A stretch of 64,000 nt of DNA from Macrocystis pyrifera (lineage: Eukaryota > Sar > Phaeophyceae > Laminariales > Laminariaceae): the NCBI GenBank assembly GCA_031763025.1, contig JASSKH010000021.1, forward strand, positions 7,954,611 through 8,018,610, in the 5' to 3' direction. Under the pieces are notes generated by a model. The model had not been told where the DNA came from and did no database searches. It was given only the letters and a program-made list of their open reading frames with translations. Positions 13,455 through 22,539 of the stretch are shown piece by piece. Made by a program: the position numbers and the translations under genes. Positions within the stretch are counted from its first letter, which is position 1; every line of letters starts with the position of its first letter.

Positions 13455-14814
13455 CGGCATGTTTCGGCGAGAGCGGGAGGGCGAGAGGGGAAAGGGCTCA
13501 TCGTTGTGGTTGTTTCAGACACAATTTTCAGGAGGCGGAAAGAGGCGGAAGGAGAAAAGGGTTTTGGGCACGTTTAGGTCGGGGAGGAGGGAAGGACGGG
13601 GTGGAAAAGCGGGGGAAGGGGGAAGCGATATTGATGTGACACACCATTTAGCCAACCTTCTTGGGGAGAGGGGGGACGTTGTTGTTTCTCGTTTTTGTTT
13701 TTATCGGTCTGCGTTTTTGAACAGGTGGGGAGAGGGGGTATACATGTGAAACATTGGCGATATTCTAGCCAGCATCCGAGGGGGAGGAAGACCGGGGTGT
13801 CTAGGTGTGCTGAGATATTGTCATATTATCGCGCCCAGAATTCGGGGTGGGGAAAGGGAGTGTCTGTGTTGTGTGCCTGTGTGTTTGTGTGGCTTTGCCA
13901 TGTGTGTGTCTGCGTGTACCCGCCTTTCGTTTTCTTTTTTTTGCTATCCTCCCGCCTAGTATCTGCACCCTGTGCCATGTGTGTTTGTGTGTCTGTGCTG
14001 TGCATGTCTGTGTTTTGTGCGTGTGAGCGCACGCGCAGTACCCTTTTCGCTTTATGAAGCCCCCCCCCCCCCCCCCCACCCCATTTTTTTTTGCTAACCC
14101 CCAGTCCAGCAACCCGGGCAGCCGCTTTCGTGTGGTCGATTTAGTCTTTTTTTTTTTCTTTTTGCATCCCATTTATTGTCTCCGCCCCTCCTTTTTTTCT
14201 CTCTCTCTCTCCCTCCCTCCCTCCCTCCCTCCCCGGTCGTAACTGAGATCTGGGGTCACACAACAGCAGGAAAGGTCTTCTTCTCTCCCCCCTTCCTCCC
14301 ACCATACAACGGTTCCTTCGTACCTTCGATTTTTATCGCTATTTATTTAATTACGTATTTACTTATTTACCGGTATGTATTTATTTAGTTATTTAGTTAT
14401 TTAGTTATCCACCGCTTGTTCTTTCGTGCCGTCCAATTTTATCTTCCATGCATTTATTTATTTATGTTGTCCCCTCGGTAACCTTTTTAGTACCGCAGTC
14501 CCGTTTTGGGAACAAACTACTTGGAATTAGACTACTTTGTCCCCAAAACAGGACTGAAGGGCTATACGGGGGACCATAGTAAATAGCACCAATTATTGTC
14601 GGTACAAATATGGAAAATTTATGGGTGTTTGTGTGTACCGTAGGTCCTATTTACTATGGCCCCCCCGTAATATAAAAGGGTCAAAAGCCCAAAGGAGTTA
14701 TAACCCTTTTAGTACGGCACTGTACATGAATCAAGTTTGACTCTAATTGCAAGTAACTTGTCCACTAAACGGGAGGACGGCCCTAAACGGGTTCAGCTCA
14801 CCACGCTTGGCGCC

Positions 14815-14849
<35 letters not shown>

Positions 14850-15363
14850 CCTCCAACTCCTTGACGCTGTCATCCGTATGCAAGTCTGCCTCACAAGCGG
14901 TTCATAGTGAGATGTAGCTCTTACCCTTCGTGCGACTCGCCCAACACCTCACGTTTCGCTTCGCGCTCGGTGCGAGCAGTGTGTGCCTGGTCGGTCAAAA
15001 CCCGACGTGCTCCGTCCCGGCATTGTAGGGATGCTATCAATAGCGTCTATGGTAATTTGACTACGGCCATGCATGACATGAGTAACCCCTCCTCCCCCCC
15101 CCCCCCCCCCCCCCCCATCACCAGGTACCGTCAGCTGGCAGCAACGATGGATGAGCGCTTCCCAGCAGCCACGGAGGCCGAGCTAGCTGAGTGCGAATAC
15201 ACGTGCATCATCTGCCGAGACTCGATGACCGCCGGAAAAAAACTACCTTGCGGGCACATTTTCCATTTCCAGTGAGACAACTAGGAGGGATGTTTTACGG
15301 GAGGGGGGGGGAAGGGGGTGTGTTCATTGGGGGGGGGGGGGGGAGGGGGAGGGGGGAGGGGGA

Positions 15364-15410
<47 letters not shown>

Positions 15411-18400
15411 GGGGGGAGGGGGTGAGGTTACTCTTATCATTCACGATTATAGTCGTATGAGCGTAGGCGAGTGTTACATATATATATTTGTACGTAGGCG
15501 AGTGTTACATATATATATTTGTACGTAGTCACAACGTTTTCCACCTCCTGTGTGACTACGGTGAGAGGTGGGGAGAGGGGGGGGGAGGGAGGGGTTATAC
15601 AAACTGCCTGCCTGGCTCGAAACATTTTCACTTTCAGTGATGAACCGACGAGGGGCGTTCCCGGCGGGGGGGTGAGAGGAAGGTTCAGAAATCTTGCATG
15701 TACCGGTAACAGGTTGCACTTCCCGTGAAAAAACAGTGAGGGATGCTTGCGGAAGGGGAGAGGGAGGGAGACAAGGGGGTTAGAACATACCATGACACTT
15801 GGTGTGCCTTACTCACCACGCTGTCTGTTCCCAGTGAGGCTACGAGGAGAGCTGTTTATGGGAGGTGGGAAAGGTGGGGGGGGGGGGGGAGGTTGGGGTT
15901 CCACTGGTTCGATGCAGATGTTGCTGTAGTTTGGCCACCTGTTTTGTGTTGCGCTTCGGAATCCTTTGCCCCGAGCGATCGCTCGGTCCCGAGCGGTATC
16001 GCCTCGCCACCTCTGATCCGATCCCATCCGATTCGATCCCTTCTGATCTTATGCGGGCCGCTACGATTTGTTCCAGTCGTATCCCACCCCGCGCGATATC
16101 ATCCCATCCCGTCCGATCCCCACCCTAGCCGCTCTGATCCGATCCGATCCGATCCGTAATGATCCGCTCCGGTCCGATCTGACCCGATTCGAGCCGGTCC
16201 GATCTGATCCGATGCTACCCTCTCCAATCGAATACAATCGGATCCCATCCGGTCCGGTCCGGTCCGGTCCGATTAACTCCAGTCCGAGTCGATCCAAATC
16301 CGATCCCATCTATATCCCATCCGATCCGATTTTATGCCATCCGATCCGGTCTCATGCAGTCCGACACGCTCCAATCCGCTCCCATACAGTACAATCTGGT
16401 CCGATCCGATCCGATCCGATCCAATCCAATCCGATCCGATCCAACCCGCTTCATCCAAGGCCAATCCACTCCGATCTGATTCGACCAGATCCGATCCGGT
16501 CTATAATCCGCTCCCACCCTGGCCCCATCCGTAGAATCCGCTCTGACCCAATTACTTGCCGCTTGTCCTTTTTTTTTCCGGTTGTGTGTGTGTTGTCGCC
16601 CGAAACACAACTATGTACACAGGTGCCTCAGGCTTTGGCTCCAGCAGCAGCAGGCTTGCCCCACGTGCCGGGCCATCATCCCCTCGGAGATCACCTCCGC
16701 AGCGGCAGTGGCGGCCGGAGAACGTGCCGTCGCCGCAGCGGCAGCGGCGGACGCGGCTGCCCTGGGTGGGGCCGATCCCTTCGCTGGACCTGTCGCGGTC
16801 CCTCACGGAGGGGCGCCCCCGTTGGCGGGAGGAGGCGGAGGAGGAGGAGTTGGAGGAGCGGTTGGGGTGGGGGCCGGGGGGGCGGGGGGGGCAAGGGTAG
16901 GAGGAGCAGGAGCAGGAGAAGGAGAAGGAGAAGGAGCGGTGGGGGTAGGAGGAGCGGTACGAGCAGGAGTAGGAGCGGGAGGGGTAGGAGGAGCAGCAGC
17001 AGCGGCGGCGCCGGTAGACGCGGCGGACGCCAGGCGAGCTGATGGACTCGAACCGGTCGCCGTTCCTCCGGTAGCTAGTGGTGTTGGTGGTGGGGTTGGA
17101 ATGCCCCGCGCCGTCGGCGGAGTTCCTAACGGACGCGGCGTTGACGGGCCGCAGAACGCTGGCGGGAATGGGGCGATGGGAGGCGTGACCGACGTCGGAT
17201 TGGTTGGTGGTGGTGGTGGTGGTGGTGGTGGTGGTGGTGGAGGTGGCTTGCCAGCGCCGGGGTTTGCGGGGTTGCTTGGAGGCGGGGGCGGGGGTGGAGG
17301 TGGGGACAGCGGGGTGGGCATGCTTCCTGCGGGGATGGTGCTTCATGCCGTCGTTGTGGTGAGCTTTGTTTTGATTTCTCAAGCTTCTGTTCTTGTCGAC
17401 AAACCCCTGAACACAAATACGCCTCCGAACACGCACCCTGACACCAACACACGGCCGAACAAAAAGCACGCACACCCAAACACAAACATACCCACATAAA
17501 AACACACATCCAAAGTGCTAGGTAGCAGAATACAACTACGGGCGGGTTCAAGTTAAATGACGGAAAATTATTCCCGGCCAAAGACCACGCCGGTTGTTCG
17601 AGTCAGACCTTTTTTCCTCTTCTATGAGTCCTTACGAACACCTCACCTAGCCGGGTGTTTTTTTTTTTTTTTTGGCCTGATTTTTCGGTTTTTGAGATTT
17701 GTTTCGGAAAATCTGGACCTCCTTAGGTCGTTTCTTATGCAATATTTGTTTGGGTTGAATTGAAGACTGACCCCTTTTCACGAAAGGAAAAAGACGGAAT
17801 ATTATCTAACTCAAAACGTAGCAGTTTCATCACAATCCAACTCAAAAAGTGGCAGTTTTATCACGAAAAAACTGAACCCCAATTTGATACGGCGAACTAT
17901 TAATAGAGCATTCTGGGTTCCAGAATGTTCAAGGCTGGAGGTTACAATTTGAGGTTCAAATCTGAGCCATTCTGTAGGTTTTAATACGGCACACTGTTTA
18001 TAGCACAACAGCAGTAAGCAGCCGTACTGGTATCACACATCTACGCGGCTTGACGCGGCACACCAGCACAGATGCTGCATGTACAGGCTGAAGAAGCGGT
18101 CGTGTACAAGCCCACTCTCGCCCGGCCCTTAGCCAGGAACTCCCACTGCCGCGTTGGGGAGGGACAATGTGGTGGGCGTGAGCCATCGACCGCCAGGAGG
18201 GGAGGGGTTGTGCACGAACGACAAGCTCTCGCCGTGCAGCTCGTTATGTACTCCTACATATGCTACTGCTGTTTGTTGCTGCGAGGATGTTTTTTGACGA
18301 GCCGACACGATTCTGTCGACTCGCCAAGCACGCTCGGCACCTGGGTGCGGTATGGCCGCTTCATTGGGATCGAAAGAGTTGCGCGCGCTGAAGCGACACG

Positions 18401-21268
18401 TGTCGATGGGTGATGTTGGGGTGGCTCGATGCTAACTTTGCTTTAAACGAGTGCTGCTGCTGTACTCACATCATCTACCAGGTACCTGGTGCAGGGTACA
18501 ATCAGACGTGGTTTGTGTGTGGTCTCTTGTCTTTGGTGGTCTCCGTATCACACGAAAAAAAAAATGCGTTTTTTCGGCATAAGTGTGCATAAGAAACTAC
18601 ATTGCCTACACGATTTCAAAAACGGAATCACAAACTGGGGAAGCAAAAGGGCTCCGTTTGTTAACCTAAAAATCTTGCATAAGCAACGGCCACAGACGAG
18701 ATATTTTCTGCGAAAACAAACAAACCTCGGAGGTTAATCCTCGGGAAGGATGTGAAGTACACGTGTGCAAAAATCTTCGGGGTCTTACTCGTAAAAACGG
18801 TGACATGTGGACTCTTGTGCGAAAAAATGTGAACTACACGTCGTAGGCTTGTAATTTGCCCATTGTAGTTTGAGTGTACGATCGATTTTTCGTCATGTTC
18901 TGCTAAATACTGAACGTACGAAGATGAGATCTTCGATTTTTAGCGCGAAAACTTTTACAGACATGCCTTGGAGTACCTGGAACCGGACCGTTCAGAAAAA
19001 AAAAAATGAGAAAAAAAACGTTTTTTTCCTACGGAATGCCTGACTGTGATTGACCTTTTTTAAGGCTCGTGGTTGGTTTGGACATGCGCGAAAGCTTGTA
19101 CAGACATGCCTTGGAGTACCTGGAACCGGACCGTTCAGAAAAAAAATGAGAAAAAAATCGTTGTTTCCTACGGAGTGCCTGACTGTTATTGACCTTTTTT
19201 AAGGTTCGTGGTTGGTTTGGACATATTTTCGTCGCTAGCGCCAGCCGTGCAGTAGGGCCTCTACTTTTAATCGGCTGTGCCACAATCTTGCGCTATTCAT
19301 GGCGGTCATAATCATACCTAATGTGTGACATCCGAGTAGATGTTGCAAGCGGCGTTCGTGGGGGACTTAATTTCCGTCGTCCAACTTGAATCAGCTCGTA
19401 TGCCGTACAGGACAGGCCCGACTTATGTGCAGGTTGTCTAACGCTGCTCTTGATCGCTCACACGCGTGTCGGTATGGTATTATAACAGCTCGCTGTTGCT
19501 CTGCCCAGATGCTTCTGAGCTAATCCGGCAAGTGGTTTCCCTCGAAACGAAACGACAGCAACGCCTCCACAACAATAGAGGGGAAACGGAGATACCATAC
19601 ACAACAAAAGCCCACAACCGAACCGTAACAGACTCGCTAACACAAAAACACACGCACCCAAACACGACATGACAGGATGCCCCCGCCGGAGCTGCCGTGC
19701 GCAAGAACGCCGACCCGGGGTCTCCAGTGGTGCGCACAGAGCCGCCCGGGGCCGTGCTGCTTCTCATGGGCCCGCCCTCCCCCTGTGGAAGTTTTTGCGT
19801 TTACGGTGGTTGGGTCGGGGGGGGCCTGGGAGAGAGAGAGACGCACGGCTGGTGAGTGGGGAGTATTGCGGGGTATTGCGGGGTATTACATGGGGGAATA
19901 GTGTGCGCGGCTGGTGAGTGGGGAGTATTGCGGGGTATTGCGGGGTATTAAATGGGGGAATAGTGTGCGCGGCTGGTGAGCGGGAGAGTGTTGCGGGATA
20001 ATGTGGAGTATTTGCGGGATTTTGAATGGGGGAATGACACGTGCGACGGGTGAGCGGGGAGAGTTACAGGATATTTGTGGAGTATCTCAGGATGTTCTAT
20101 GGGGGAATGATACGCGCGGCAGGCGATTGGGGAAGGTTGCGGTGTATTTGTGAAGTATTGCGGGATGTTAAATGGGACTTCGTGCGGCTGGTCAGAGGGA
20201 AGCGCTTCGGGGTATTGAGGAGTACAACGGATATTTTGTTAGGGAGGCGCGCGGGGGGGGGTGATGAGTGGGAAGCTCTGCGAGTTATTGCGGGGTATTT
20301 TATAGGGGAAGGATAGGCGCGGCTGGTGAGTGGGGAGTGTTGCGGGATATTGCGGGGGTTACATGGGGTGGAACGAGACGCGCCGAGAGTGTTGCGGGTT
20401 GTCAGAGGTGTTACATGGGATGGAGGGAGGCGCGCGGTGTATGAACGGGGAGTATTGCGGGGTATTGCGGGGATACTGCGTGGTGTTATATGACTGCCCA
20501 GGGGTCCGTCGTCCGCCTCGGGAAGCCTGTGCGCATACGGCGGTTGGGTCGGGTAGGCTGGGAGGGAAGAGGCGGCTGGTAACCTGGAGTGCTGCAGAGT
20601 ATTACGGATTGTTGCAGGTTGTTGCGGGGTGTTACATTACTGCTCATGATGTCGCCCTCTCCCTGCGAAGATCTTTGCGTATAATAAGGTTGGGTCGGGG
20701 GGCCGGGCAGCAAGGAGACGCGCGGTTGGTGATCGAGGAATGTTGCGGAGTACGAATTTTGCAGGGTGTGGTGGGGTGTTACCTGAACGACCCCATCGCG
20801 TTACGGGCGCCGGCAGGAGATAGCGTCGTCAACAGAGGATGTCCGGGGGTGGAGTTGTACCGCGGCGACGCCTGCCGAGACTCCGACCCCTTCCCCCGTC
20901 ATCACGTTGCGCCCCGCCCCCCACCCCACTCCGCCCCATCCATGACACCCCACCCCACCCCACCCCACCTCACCAGATACGACCCCACCTCACCCCCCCC
21001 CCCCCCCCCCCCCCCTCGCAACGGCCTCCATCCATCAATTCACAAATTGCAGGTGGACATCGCGCAGCCATCTAACTCGCCAACCTCCGATGGTGGTGCC
21101 AGGAAAGGCGGAGTGGCAGAAAGCAAGACCGGCGAGCAGGAGGGAATTGTAGAGATGTTAGATGGCCCTGAGACGGTAGGCGCGGGAGCGGGGGCAGGGG
21201 ACGTTGCCGGCCGGGAGGGTCTGAGACAGAGAGTGGTCGCTGGCGGTGGCGGTGGTGGGCAGAATTGA
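2652..21268 (+). CDS. HRD1: HRD1/synoviolin-type ER membrane RING-H2 E3 ubiquitin ligase (gene span, about 10 exons)
   Basis: Exons are 2652-2725, 9266-9413, 9952-10089, 10315-10480, 12380-12510, 13023-13156, 15125-15271 and 16623-17358, then tentatively 19676-19851 and 21053-21268. Phases match at every junction through the eighth exon, which gives about 558 residues. The N-terminal part follows synoviolin throughout: [50 protein letters not shown], and several hydrophobic membrane segments. The RING-H2 finger uses C291, C294, C306, H308, H311, C314, C325 and C328, with the family-typical GHIFH and ACPTCR. In known biology HRD1 sits in the ER membrane and ubiquitinates misfolded proteins retrotranslocated from the ER. 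After the RING comes a Gly/Ala/Val-rich low-complexity tail; its end is uncertain because the last two exons have weak phase agreement. No frameshift is seen in the conserved part, so the gene looks functional. Confidence 0.93.
3190..4210. repeat. CACACCCCC-rich irregular repeat region
   Basis: The motif (T)TATCACACCCCC or TAGCACACCCCC recurs many times at irregular spacing, densest at 3880-4210. It is a degenerate minisatellite-like region without protein coding sense. Confidence 0.6.
4807..6292 (+). pseudogene. Decayed non-LTR retrotransposon reverse transcriptase (LINE-like)
   Basis: The translated pieces form one reverse transcriptase in order: [14 protein letters not shown] near 4976, [12 protein letters not shown] near 5074, [14 protein letters not shown] near 5250, the catalytic MLYADD box near 5436, then [20 protein letters not shown] near 5655. 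A C-terminal region ([18 protein letters not shown]) follows in another frame from about 5790. Stops occur near 5233 and 5316 and a frame change near 5780, so it is inactive. The 5' part, including any endonuclease domain, is missing, as is usual for 5'-truncated LINE copies. It lies in sense orientation in HRD1 intron 1. Confidence 0.85.
6300..6880. repeat. Duplicated LINE 3'-tail sequence
   Basis: A segment containing GGCAGACAGGGTAGCAAGG (about 6440-6560), followed by a T-rich run, recurs in diverged form at about 6760-6870. This suggests two copies of a retroelement 3' region, or a tail duplication, just after the reverse transcriptase remnant. Confidence 0.5.
7030..7505. mobile_element. 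Small element with about 130-bp terminal inverted repeats
   Basis: The left arm (about 7036-7168) and right arm (about 7368-7503) are near-perfect reverse complements over most of their length. They contain ACGGTTTAATGTGAAGAA, GTCGACGGGTAGAAAGAACG and CAAAGCTACGCCACAGAGAT. The roughly 200-bp middle is T-rich and has no coding sense. The layout fits a non-autonomous foldback or MITE-type DNA element. Confidence 0.7.
7906..7986. mobile_element. MITE-like family 3 copy (GTCCCGTTTTGGGGACAA ends)
   Basis: A short inverted-repeat element whose left arm is CGGTCCCGTTTTGGGGACAA and whose right arm is the near reverse complement, separated by about 30 bp. Further copies lie near 14.48, 14.70, 40.66, 47.76, 48.61, 50.67 and 52.42 kb. 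Confidence 0.65.
8380..9260. repeat. Degenerate minisatellite, unit about 16-20 bp (CGCCGCTGTCCCGTAAC)
   Basis: Variants of CGCCGCTGTCCCGTAAC recur across nearly 900 bp, interrupted by a MITE-like copy at 8624-8743. The array runs right up to the 3' splice site of HRD1 exon 2. Confidence 0.75.
8624..8743. mobile_element. MITE-like family 1 copy (TATTACGGGGGACCATAGT ends)
   Basis: A palindromic element of about 110 bp, bounded by a variant of TATTACGGGGGACCATAGT and its reverse complement, with an AT-rich centre (TATATATTTACCTATTTTTA). It is inserted within the surrounding minisatellite. Confidence 0.7.
9266..9413 (+). CDS. HRD1: HRD1 exon 2
   Basis: Encodes the conserved [10 protein letters not shown] and [16 protein letters not shown] segments between membrane helices 1 and 2. 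The acceptor is CTGCAG|A and the donor GAG|GTGAGA. The exon ends in phase 0. Confidence 0.92.
9415..9640 (+). repeat. GGGAT pentanucleotide-rich array
   Basis: Starts immediately at the exon 2 donor and consists of imperfect GGGATGGGAT units, decaying into GGGGT-rich sequence. Simple intronic repeat. Confidence 0.75.
9952..10089 (+). CDS. HRD1: HRD1 exon 3
   Basis: Encodes [14 protein letters not shown] and a hydrophobic segment ending in FHWLSR, matching the synoviolin TETCLAFTVF and CFHWL signatures. The acceptor GAGCAG| is preceded by a G-rich tract. The donor is CGG|GTAAGC. The exon is 46 codons in phase 0. Confidence 0.92.
10315..10480 (+). CDS. HRD1: HRD1 exon 4
   Basis: Encodes VEYLEQAGG and a membrane segment followed by [10 protein letters not shown], which precedes the conserved FEYAIL completed in exon 5. 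The acceptor is CTCAG| after a polypyrimidine tract and the donor TTTG|GTGGGT, phase 1. Confidence 0.9.
10830..11160 (-). repeat. Family B poly-G-headed repeat copy (reverse orientation)
   Basis: Matches the full-length family B copy at 55132-55480 in reverse complement. Shared landmarks are the segment encoding GAGGAGATGAGG, TCTCGAACGGGATACGTGGTC, and a terminal C-run at about 11148. It carries a short open frame ([14 protein letters not shown]) also seen degraded in the other copy, so the element may once have had coding content. Confidence 0.6.
11550..11725 (-). repeat. Two truncated family B copies (reverse orientation)
   Basis: Two segments end in AATGAGTGCCCCC (near 11600) and AATGAGTACGCC (near 11705). 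The second includes CGTCTCGAAAGGGATGCGTGG, the family B landmark in reverse. Confidence 0.55.
12380..12510 (+). CDS. HRD1: HRD1 exon 5
   Basis: Completes FEYAIL and encodes a membrane segment, then [16 protein letters not shown], aligned with the synoviolin WDNKAVYMLYTELF region. The acceptor is TGGCAG| and the donor GAG|GTAGGC. Confidence 0.91.
12531..12600. mobile_element. Partial MITE-like family 1 copy
   Basis: Only the right half is recognisable, ending in TTATGGTCCCCCGTAATAG. It starts inside HRD1 intron 5 just after the exon 5 donor. Confidence 0.55.
12620..12955 (+). repeat. Minisatellite, unit about 80 bp (CTCTTTGCGGTAATTACCGG)
   Basis: Three to four imperfect units carry GCTCTTTGCGGTAATTACCG, TTTTTCTTGAATTA and CCTGTGCGAGCTC. 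The array lies in HRD1 intron 5. Confidence 0.7.
13023..13156 (+). CDS. HRD1: HRD1 exon 6
   Basis: Encodes the last membrane segment ([20 protein letters not shown]) and [20 protein letters not shown], which leads to the RING. The acceptor is CAACAG| and the donor TACAG|GTCAG, phase 2. Confidence 0.9.
13176..13310 (+). repeat. Truncated family A poly-G-headed repeat between two G-tracts
   Basis: A G-run is followed by GTACTTATATCATGCATGGC and the family A body (TGACCATAGACCCTCGCATG), cut short by a second G-run at about 13277. It lies in HRD1 intron 6. Confidence 0.75.
13417..13453 (+). repeat. Poly-G homopolymer tract
   Basis: An almost uninterrupted G-run within HRD1 intron 6. Other long G/C runs sit at 13277-13306, 14816-14848 and 15365-15410. 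Confidence 0.9.
14205..14470. repeat. CCCT and TTAT simple-sequence stretches
   Basis: A CTCT/CCCT run (about 14198-14233) is followed by ATTTATTTA-type tetranucleotide sequence (about 14336-14465). Both lie in HRD1 intron 6 and are non-coding. Confidence 0.6.
14484..14672. mobile_element. Adjacent MITE-like copies, family 3 then family 1
   Basis: At 14484-14566 a family 3 element carries CAGTCCCGTTTTGGGAACAA and its inverse. Directly after it, at about 14568-14672, is a family 1 element with GGGGGACCATAGTAAATAG and its inverse. Confidence 0.65.
14697..14797. mobile_element. Diverged MITE-like family 3 copy
   Basis: Flanked by CCCTTTTAGTACGGCACTG and CTAAACGGGAGGACGGCC. The arms are eroded but in the same layout as the other copies. 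Confidence 0.45.
14870..15117 (-). repeat. Family A poly-G-headed repeat copy (reverse orientation)
   Basis: Near full body in reverse: GTCTGCCTCACAAGCGGTTC, AACACCTCACGTTTCGCTTC, CTCCGTCCCGGCATTGTAGG, GCCATGCATGACATGAGTA, then a C-run. The C-run supplies the polypyrimidine tract directly before the HRD1 exon 7 acceptor. Confidence 0.8.
15125..15271 (+). CDS. HRD1: HRD1 exon 7 (first part of the RING-H2 finger)
   Basis: Encodes [17 protein letters not shown] and then TCIICRDSM and LPCGHIFHF, supplying RING ligands 1-5. The acceptor ATCACCAG| follows a poly-C tract that belongs to a repeat insertion. The donor is TTCCA|GTGAGA, phase 2. Confidence 0.93.
15299..15425 (+). repeat. Long G/A-rich and poly-G tract
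   Basis: More than 100 bp of nearly pure G with occasional A, including an unbroken G-run at about 15366-15409. It lies just after HRD1 exon 7. Confidence 0.9.
16010..16545 (+). repeat. GATCC/GATCCG degenerate pentanucleotide array
   Basis: About 500 bp of imperfect CCGAT/CCGATC units in HRD1 intron 7. The long open frames through it on both strands result from the low stop frequency of the unit and are not genes. Confidence 0.85.
16623..17358 (+). CDS. HRD1: HRD1 exon 8 (RING completion and Gly/Ala-rich tail)
   Basis: Begins [16 protein letters not shown], giving RING ligands 6-8. It continues as about 220 residues of Ala/Gly/Val-rich low complexity, including long Gly runs encoded by GGT/GGA repeats. 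The acceptor is ACACAG| and the probable donor GTG|GTGAGC. If unspliced, the frame stops at 17499. The low-complexity tail is much longer than the RING itself; tail length varies widely in this family. Confidence 0.88.
18940..19222 (+). repeat. Tandem duplication, two units of about 135 bp
   Basis: Both units contain ACAGACATGCCTTGGAGTAC, CTGGAACCGGACCGTTCAG and CGTGGTTGGTTTGGACAT. They differ mainly in A-run lengths. The duplication lies in HRD1 intron 8. Confidence 0.85.
19676..19851 (+). CDS. HRD1: Tentative HRD1 exon 9 (low-complexity tail)
   Basis: The acceptor ATGACAG| is in phase 0 with exon 8. It opens a frame [16 protein letters not shown] with composition like the preceding tail. 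The likely donor is GGCTG|GTGAGT. The 3' half of this exon and its donor are repeated in decayed form at about 20485-20580 and 20640-20740. No conserved domain is present. Confidence 0.45.
19850..20480 (+). repeat. Decaying minisatellite of about 60 bp (GGTGAGTGGGGAGTATTGCGG)
   Basis: Units carry GCGGCTGGTGAGTGGGGAG and TATTGCGGGGTATTNCATGGG, almost identical at the left and progressively diverged to the right. Each unit regenerates a consensus splice donor (CTG|GTGAGT). The array starts exactly at the tentative exon 9 donor. Confidence 0.8.
21053..21268 (+). CDS. HRD1: Tentative HRD1 last exon
   Basis: The acceptor AAATTGCAG| follows a long C-tract. The frame [20 protein letters not shown] is hydrophilic, like the tail of a cytosolic E3, and reaches a stop at 21266-21268. 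An internal donor ACG|GTAGGC at about 21177 could continue to further exons. The phase with tentative exon 9 does not agree, so an exon may be missing between them. Confidence 0.4.
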   Translation: MDIAQPSNSPTSDGGARKGGVAESKTGEQEGIVEMLDGPETVGAGAGAGDVAGREGLRQRVVAGGGGGGQN

Positions 21269-21759
21269 GCAGCTTAGGGTAGTGGGAGGGGGGGAGAGGG
21301 AGCGCCTTGGGGAAGGGGGGCAGGATGGAGGAGCTTGGGGGGTTGTGGAGAAGTGGGAGGGGTTGGGGATGGAGCCGTGTCCTGCTGTGGAGGGTGTGGA
21401 GGGATTGGGAAGGGATTGGAGAGGTTTAGGGCAAGGGTGGATGAGGGGGAGTGTCAGCCTTTGATGTGACGTTGGATTCCGTTGTCGCAGATTGTCAGGG
21501 GAACGGGAAGCGTGGAGGAATATTGCCTCGGTTGTTCTCGATTGTTTTGGGAAGGCAGGCAGGGAGAAAGGGCGGGAGGAAGAGAGAGGCGAGGGACAGA
21601 TGGAGGGACCGAGGCCCGAGAGATACGGGGGGTGGGGGGGGGGACAGCTTCGGCGGTGGTGGTGGCGGCCGTGCGATTGCCTTCCACCCCAACGCTATCC
21701 GTAGGGACAGAACTCTCCCCGAGAGGGCTGTGCTGTATGAACCGGTACGTGTTAGATCA

Positions 21760-22450
21760 GTGCAGTCGGTCAGTCTTTTTGCTTCCGAAGTGTTTTGTAT
21801 ATGTTCAGTACTCGTGATTAGTTTGGCAAGCGTCTTCAATCGCTCCAGGAAATCTCGCTGTACGGACTGCTGTTGTTGTAGAGTTTCCAAGTGCCCTTTC
21901 GTCCCCAGAGAGGAACTACCACCTGCTGCCCGGAGTTTGGTGTGCTCGTGATAGGTTTGCCAAGCGCCTTCCATCTCTCCAGGACCCCCCCCACCCCCCC
22001 ATCCCCTCCCGCGGAGAGGCCCTAATTGCAGCACCACCTTCCTAAAAACTCGTGCAACACCACGGTCTGATCAGTCGAGGCTGGCCTGTGGCCGCCCGTT
22101 TTTTTTTTGGAAAAATGTCGCGAAAACACATGGCGGAGCCGCGCTACCGGCCCCGCCGACCACGAGCCCCCCAGAGGGTTAGAGTTAGGGTTTGGTTAGG
22201 GTTGGATGTGCAAGATTGAAATTGACCAAAAGGTTTTGCACGAGTTTGTTTTGCGAGGTGGTGTTTTTCAGTTTTGAGGGCGCTTACCCCCGAGGGCTGT
22301 ATGCAATGCTGTGAGTTGGACAGGGCGTTTTCCTTCGGTCTTATCTCGAGCAGGGAGGAAGGGACTGTTCGGATGTGTTTTTGCACGTTTTGTACTCGTT
22401 GATAGGCTCTCGCCAAGCGCCTTCAATCCCTCCAGGAACTCCCCTCACTT
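21760..22450 (-). repeat. Dispersed repeat containing GCCAAGCGCCTTCAATCCCT
   Basis: Three diverged copies lie near 21800-21905, 21940-21985 and 22385-22445, with a fourth near 22900-22940. Each carries CTCGTTGATAGG and CCAAGCGCCTTC followed by CTCCAGGA. In reverse, one copy encodes a coiled-coil-like peptide, which could indicate an old duplicated coding exon. Confidence 0.5.
22140..22270 (+). repeat. Repeat with interstitial telomere-like motif, copy 1
   Basis: Contains CCCCGCCGACCACGAGCCCC, TTAGGGTTTGGTTAGGGTTG and GTGCAAGATTGAAA. A second copy at about 22970-23110 carries CCGACCTCGAGCCCCGCAAA and TTGGGTTGGGGTCGGGTTGG. The TTAGGG-like motif is part of a dispersed repeat, so it is not evidence of a chromosome end. 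Confidence 0.55.
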
Positions 22451-22539
22451 CGTTGCTACTGTACGACACCTATATGACGCGTTTCATACGACACCTATTT
22501 GAAGCGTTTCAGGCACCGGACAGGTCAGATACCCGTTAC

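Noticed and set aside
16068..17042. 324-codon plus-strand frame through the GATCC array
   Set aside because: Its first half is the translation of a pentanucleotide repeat, and the second half is HRD1 exon 8 read out of frame.
22178..22202. Telomere or chromosome-end sequence (TTAGGGTTTGGTTAGGG)
   Set aside because: Only a few imperfect units, and a diverged copy of the same larger repeat occurs at 22970-23110. It is part of a dispersed repeat.
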